The notes beneath the pieces are model-generated. The model did no database searches. It had not been told where the DNA came from and saw only the letters and a program-made list of their open reading frames with translations. From Sandarakinorhabdus sp. AAP62 (GTDB taxonomy: Bacteria > Pseudomonadota > Alphaproteobacteria > Sphingomonadales > Sphingomonadaceae): 64,000 bases of DNA. How positions within the stretch are numbered: the stretch's first letter is position 1; every line of letters begins with the position of its first letter. This document shows, piece after piece, positions 60,502 through 64,000 of this stretch. The position numbers and the translations under genes were made by a program. Location: the NCBI RefSeq assembly GCF_000331225.1, contig NZ_ANFY01000007.1, forward strand, positions 486,046 through 550,045, written 5' to 3'.

Positions 60502-62448
60502 TCAGGCCCCGGCGGGCGCCTCGCCAAGGCCGGTGCCACGACGGCCAGCCTTCGGGATCGCCGAAGCGCCCGACGCCGGACGTGCCACCGGGGTGGTGGT
60601 GGCGCTGCCGCGATCGACAGTGCCGCCATCCATCACCTTCTTGATCTCGTCACCGGTGAGCGTTTCATATTCCAGCAGGGCGCCGGCGATGGCGTGCAGC
60701 TGATCGATATGGTCGGTCAGCACCTGCCGGGCGCGATCATAGCCAGCCGTCACGATGGCGCGCACTTCGCTGTCGATCATCTGCGCGGTTTCTTCCGACA
60801 TGTTCTGCGCCTTGGTCACGCTGTGGCCGAGAAACACTTCTTCCTGGTTCTCGACATATTTCAGCGGACCCAGCTTGTCGGACATGCCCCACTGCGTCGC
60901 CATCGAGCGTGCCAGATCGGTGGCATAGCTGATGTCGGACGACGCGCCGGAGCTGACCTTGTCATAGCCGAAGATCACTTCCTCGGCGACGCGGCCACCC
61001 ATGGCGACAGCGAGGTTGGCGTACATCTTGTCGCGGTGATAGCTGTACTGATCGCGTTCCGGCAGGCGCATCACCATGCCGAGCGCGCGGCCACGCGGAA
61101 TGATCGTGGCCTTGTGGATCGGATCAGACGCCTGCTCATGCAGCGAGACGAGCGCGTGGCCGGCCTCGTGATAGGCGGTCATCTTCTTCTCGTCCTCGGT
61201 CATCGCCATGGTCTTGCGCTCGGTGCCCATCAGCACCTTGTCCTTGGCGTCCTCGAACTCGCGCATCGATACCAGCCGCTTGCCGCGACGGGCGGCCAGC
61301 AGCGCGGCTTCGTTGACCAGGTTGGCCAGATCGGCGCCAGCAAAGCCCGGGGTGCCGCGCGCGATGGTGCGGGCGTTCACGTCGGGCGCCAGCGGCACCT
61401 TCTTCATGTGGACGGCGAGAATCTTTTCGCGCCCGTCGATATCGGGGCGGCCCACCACCACCTGACGGTCGAACCGGCCGGGGCGCAGCAGGGCGGGATC
61501 GAGCACGTCGGGCCGGTTGGTGGCGGCGATGATGATGATGCCTTCATTGGCATCGAAACCATCCATTTCCACCAGCAGCTGGTTCAGCGTCTGCTCGCGT
61601 TCGTCGTTGCCGCCGCCCAGGCCAGCGCCGCGGCTGCGGCCGACAGCGTCGATTTCATCGATGAAGATGATGCACGGCGCCGACTTCTTGCCCTGTTCGA
61701 ACATGTCGCGCACGCGACTGGCGCCAACACCGACAAACATCTCGACGAAATCCGAGCCGGAGATGGAGAAGAACGGCACATTGGCTTCGCCAGCGATGGC
61801 GCGGGCCAGCAGCGTCTTGCCGGTGCCGGGCGGGCCGACAAGCAGGGCGCCCTTCGGAATCTTGCCGCCGAGGCGGCTGAAACGGCCCGGATCCTTCAGG
61901 AAGTCGACGATTTCCTGCAGTTCCTCACGGGCTTCGTCGATGCCGGCCACATCGTCGAAGGTCACGCGGCCTTCCTTCTGCACCAGCAGCTTGGCGCGGC
62001 TCTTGCCAAAGCCCATGGCGCCACGGCCGGCACCATTCTGCATCTGGCGCATCACGAAGATCCAGATGCCGATCATCAGGATGAAGGGCAACATGTTGAG
62101 GAACAGCTGCGCGATCACCGAGCGGCTTTCTTCCGGCTTGGCATCAAAGCGCACGCCCTTGCTGCGCAGCCGTTCGATCAGCTGGGTATCGCCGGGGTTG
62201 AAGGTGCGGAATTCCTCGTCGCCGCTGGTGCGGCCCACGATTTCGTCGCCGCGAATCTCCACGGATTTCACCGCGCCATCATCCACCCGCGCCAGAAAGT
62301 CCGAATAGACCAGCGTGTCGCCACTGCGCGACGAACTGCCGCCCTGCATCACGTTCACCGCAACGGCGAGGCCGAGCAGGATGACGACCCACAGACCCAG
62401 ATTCTTCATCCAGGGGCTGGGCGAGCGGTTGTTGGGGCCTTCGGACAT
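60502..62448 (-). CDS. ftsH: ATP-dependent zinc metalloprotease FtsH
   Basis: 648 residues with two N-terminal membrane segments ([40 protein letters not shown]) flanking a periplasmic domain, the AAA domain Walker [14 protein letters not shown] and Walker [12 protein letters not shown], and the zinc-peptidase HEAGH in [11 protein letters not shown]. It degrades membrane and regulatory proteins. Its partner genes hflK/hflC are in the window. Confidence 0.97.
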   Translation of the reverse strand: MSEGPNNRSPSPWMKNLGLWVVILLGLAVAVNVMQGGSSSRSGDTLVYSDFLARVDDGAVKSVEIRGDEIVGRTSGDEEFRTFNPGDTQLIERLRSKGVRFDAKPEESRSVIAQLFLNMLPFILMIGIWIFVMRQMQNGAGRGAMGFGKSRAKLLVQKEGRVTFDDVAGIDEAREELQEIVDFLKDPGRFSRLGGKIPKGALLVGPPGTGKTLLARAIAGEANVPFFSISGSDFVEMFVGVGASRVRDMFEQGKKSAPCIIFIDEIDAVGRSRGAGLGGGNDEREQTLNQLLVEMDGFDANEGIIIIAATNRPDVLDPALLRPGRFDRQVVVGRPDIDGREKILAVHMKKVPLAPDVNARTIARGTPGFAGADLANLVNEAALLAARRGKRLVSMREFEDAKDKVLMGTERKTMAMTEDEKKMTAYHEAGHALVSLHEQASDPIHKATIIPRGRALGMVMRLPERDQYSYHRDKMYANLAVAMGGRVAEEVIFGYDKVSSGASSDISYATDLARSMATQWGMSDKLGPLKYVENQEEVFLGHSVTKAQNMSEETAQMIDSEVRAIVTAGYDRARQVLTDHIDQLHAIAGALLEYETLTGDEIKKVMDGGTVDRGSATTTPVARPASGASAIPKAGRRGTGLGEAPAGA

Positions 62449-62569
62449 CGACTGTTCCCGATCAGATACGGACGCGCGTGCACCAAAACGGCAATCCGTT
62501 CAGTGCATACCGGCCCAAGATAGGGCGGAATGACCGCGTTGCAATCCGCCTGTGCTGTTCTGCCCCGTT

Positions 62570-63556
62570 TCAGGCCGGCTTTTGTGGCCTTTTGCCGCCC
62601 TTCTGTGGCGGCCGGGTGACGGAAAGCTGCCAGATCGGGCCGGGGCGTGCGACAATGCCGGCCAATGTGCCGCTGGCGCCACCCCCGAGTCGCGCCGCCA
62701 GCCGGGCGATGTCGCTGCCCCGCGATGGGCGGCCTGCCAGCGTTTCCACCGCCCGCGCCAGCAGGCGCTGCACCAACGCCGATGGCAACCCGGCGGCATC
62801 CACCAGCAAGGCGCCATCGGCGGCGCGCACCCGCCCGGCCCAGGCCAGATCGGCGGCCCAGGCCAGTGCTTCGGCGTCGGCGGCCAGGTGCGCGGCGCTG
62901 GCCGCCAGCGCGCCGACATCAAGCGCCGGATTGGTGGCCAGCAGGGCCCGCACCGCCGTGCGGTCATGCCGGGGGTCGCGGTTGGCAGGATCATCCACCG
63001 CCTGCCAGCCATCGGCCGAAGCAAGGGCGGCCAGATCCACCTTGCAGCAATCCAGCAGCGGCCGCACCAATGTCACGCCGGGCCGCAACAGCCGCGCCGC
63101 GCGGATGCCGGCCAGCCCCTCGCTGCCGCTGGCGCGGTTCAACCGCATCAACAGGGTTTCGGCCTGATCATCGGCATGATGGGCCGTGATCAGCAGGCCA
63201 TGGCAGTGCTGCACGCACCATTCACCCAGAAGATCATAGCGCGCCGCCCGGGCCCGGGCCTGCACATTGCTGGCAAAGCCCGGGCCGTCACGCACCAATA
63301 TGTGATGCGCAATGGCGCGCGCCGCGCACTGGGCGGCAACGCCGGCAGCTTCTGCGGCCGCAGCCGGGCGCAGGCGGTGATCGACAGTGAGCGCCGTCAC
63401 CCGGCCGGGAAAGGCAGCGGCCGCCAGCGACAGCAGCGCCAGGCTGTCCGGCCCGCCCGAGGTCGCCACGGCAAGATGTTCATCGGGCGCCACCGGGCGG
63501 CCCAACGCCGCAGCCATAAGCGCGGCCAGATCAGGCCGCACAGTTTGCCCGCTCAC
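62570..63556 (-). CDS. tilS: tRNA(Ile)-lysidine synthetase
   Basis: 328 residues from the GTG at 63556, overlapping the cpoB stop as GTGA; a GTG at 63565 is the alternative. The N-type ATP-PPase P-loop is VATSGGPDSLALL, with ITAHHADDQAETLLMRLNRASG. It converts C34 of the AUA-reading tRNA-Ile to lysidine. The C-terminal domain is short, as in other alphaproteobacteria. The cpoB-tilS-ftsH order is typical of the class. Confidence 0.94.
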   Translation of the reverse strand: MSGQTVRPDLAALMAAALGRPVAPDEHLAVATSGGPDSLALLSLAAAAFPGRVTALTVDHRLRPAAAAEAAGVAAQCAARAIAHHILVRDGPGFASNVQARARAARYDLLGEWCVQHCHGLLITAHHADDQAETLLMRLNRASGSEGLAGIRAARLLRPGVTLVRPLLDCCKVDLAALASADGWQAVDDPANRDPRHDRTAVRALLATNPALDVGALAASAAHLAADAEALAWAADLAWAGRVRAADGALLVDAAGLPSALVQRLLARAVETLAGRPSRGSDIARLAARLGGGASGTLAGIVARPGPIWQLSVTRPPQKGGKRPQKPA

Positions 63557-64000
63557 GCAGTGCACTTGGCCCTTGTGCGCTGGCGCCCGGCATCGGTCTT
63601 CTGCGTTTCGGTCAGCTTGGCGCCATAGACGGACTCAAGCTCGCCCAGCACCTGGCAGGCATCTTTGGGCTTGGTCATGGCGTTGAGCGCGCCGGCCAGC
63701 GCGATCAGCGCATCGGGCGCCGGGGTGGAACGCGGTGCCGACTGATAGACATCCAGAAACGCCTTGGCCGCCTGCGGATACTGGCTGCGCGCGGCATAGC
63801 TGCGGCCCAGGAAGAACTTGGCTTGCGGCACCCGCGTCGATTTCGGCCAATCGGCGATGAACTGGGTCATGGCGGCTTCCACCCCCGGCCAGTCGCGGGC
63901 GCTGACCTTGGCATAGGCCAGCGGCCAGGCAGCGGCATCGCTGGCCGGCTTGGCCGCAGGCTTGGCCGGCGCGGGGGCCGCCACCGTTGCCGGCGGCTTG
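63553..64000 (-). CDS. cpoB: Tol-Pal coordination protein CpoB/YbgF (5' truncated by window edge)
   Basis: Reading continues past base 64000, so only the C-terminal part (149 residues) is visible. It shows TPR-like repeats (AYAKVSARDWPGVEAAMTQFIADWPKS, AKFFLGRSYAARSQYPQAAKAFLDVYQSAP, ALAGALNAMTKPKDACQVLGELESVY) after a Lys/Pro/Ala-rich linker. CpoB is periplasmic and couples Tol-Pal to peptidoglycan synthesis. The overlap with tilS supports the usual gene order. Confidence 0.9.
   Translation of the reverse strand, partial: KPPATVAAPAPAKPAAKPASDAAAWPLAYAKVSARDWPGVEAAMTQFIADWPKSTRVPQAKFFLGRSYAARSQYPQAAKAFLDVYQSAPRSTPAPDALIALAGALNAMTKPKDACQVLGELESVYGAKLTETQKTDAGRQRTRAKCTA

Overview
The window looks like chromosome from a high-GC alphaproteobacterium of the order Sphingomonadales. 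Supporting signs are a PEPxxWA-type C-terminal sorting tail on a giant surface protein, a complete-looking bacterial ceramide/sphingolipid gene set (serine palmitoyltransferase, dedicated acyl carrier protein, acyl-ACP synthetase, ketoreductase and a GNAT-like N-acyltransferase), a TrcR/DUF1013 cell-cycle regulator, a TonB receptor with Fur-like sites, and alphaproteobacterial gene orders (argS-SPOR-nagZ-scpA-scpB; cpoB-tilS-ftsH; hflK-hflC-degP). I found no tRNA, rRNA, CRISPR array, insertion sequence, phage or plasmid gene.

Layout. 1-6007: 3' part of a very large repetitive PEPxxWA-CTERM protein, then two small related membrane/coiled-coil proteins. 6088-10494: two secreted alpha/beta hydrolases, an amidohydrolase of the D-aminoacylase family and a small DUF6628-like protein. 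10647-14155: a His-rich PadR regulator with a palindromic operator, a tsaC/Sua5 gene carrying an in-frame palindromic DNA insertion, and a DmdC-like acyl-CoA dehydrogenase. 14204-18175: orphan CpaB, a cold-shock protein with a structured leader, two very small proteins, an aquaporin, a globin-like protein and a J-domain protein. 18300-23226: argS, SPOR protein, nagZ, scpA and scpB in one overlapping operon. 23286-31455: trcR, kynureninase, quinone reductase, a DUF1192/aminotransferase/sulfotransferase-like operon, two acyl-CoA dehydrogenases and a PAP2-type phosphatase. 31671-39185: clpA, an unrecognised membrane protein of different composition, a Fur-controlled TonB receptor, a tiny secreted protein and recX.

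39307-47841 is the sphingolipid block: acyl-ACP synthetase, ceramide-type reductase, ACP, serine palmitoyltransferase, two LptF/LptG-type exporter permeases and a putative ceramide synthase. An orphan PycTM (Pycsar-effector-like) membrane protein lies antisense in its middle. This arrangement suggests that lipid making and lipid export are genetically joined and that the Lpt-type permeases may serve sphingolipids. The order and functions are inferred from family knowledge.

47893-64000: envelope quality control (degP-like, hflC, hflK), the Fe-S carrier mrp, a CoA-binding protein, an amidohydrolase, a DUF885 metallopeptidase, an aldehyde-reductase-like enzyme, an MFS transporter, a fatty-acid-hydroxylase family protein next to ftsH, then tilS and a 5'-truncated cpoB. 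Intergenic gaps repeatedly hold palindromic repeats: six copies of a GC-rich element whose stem covaries, three copies of a second palindrome, and one long hairpin. No gene-free stretch exceeds about 300 bases.
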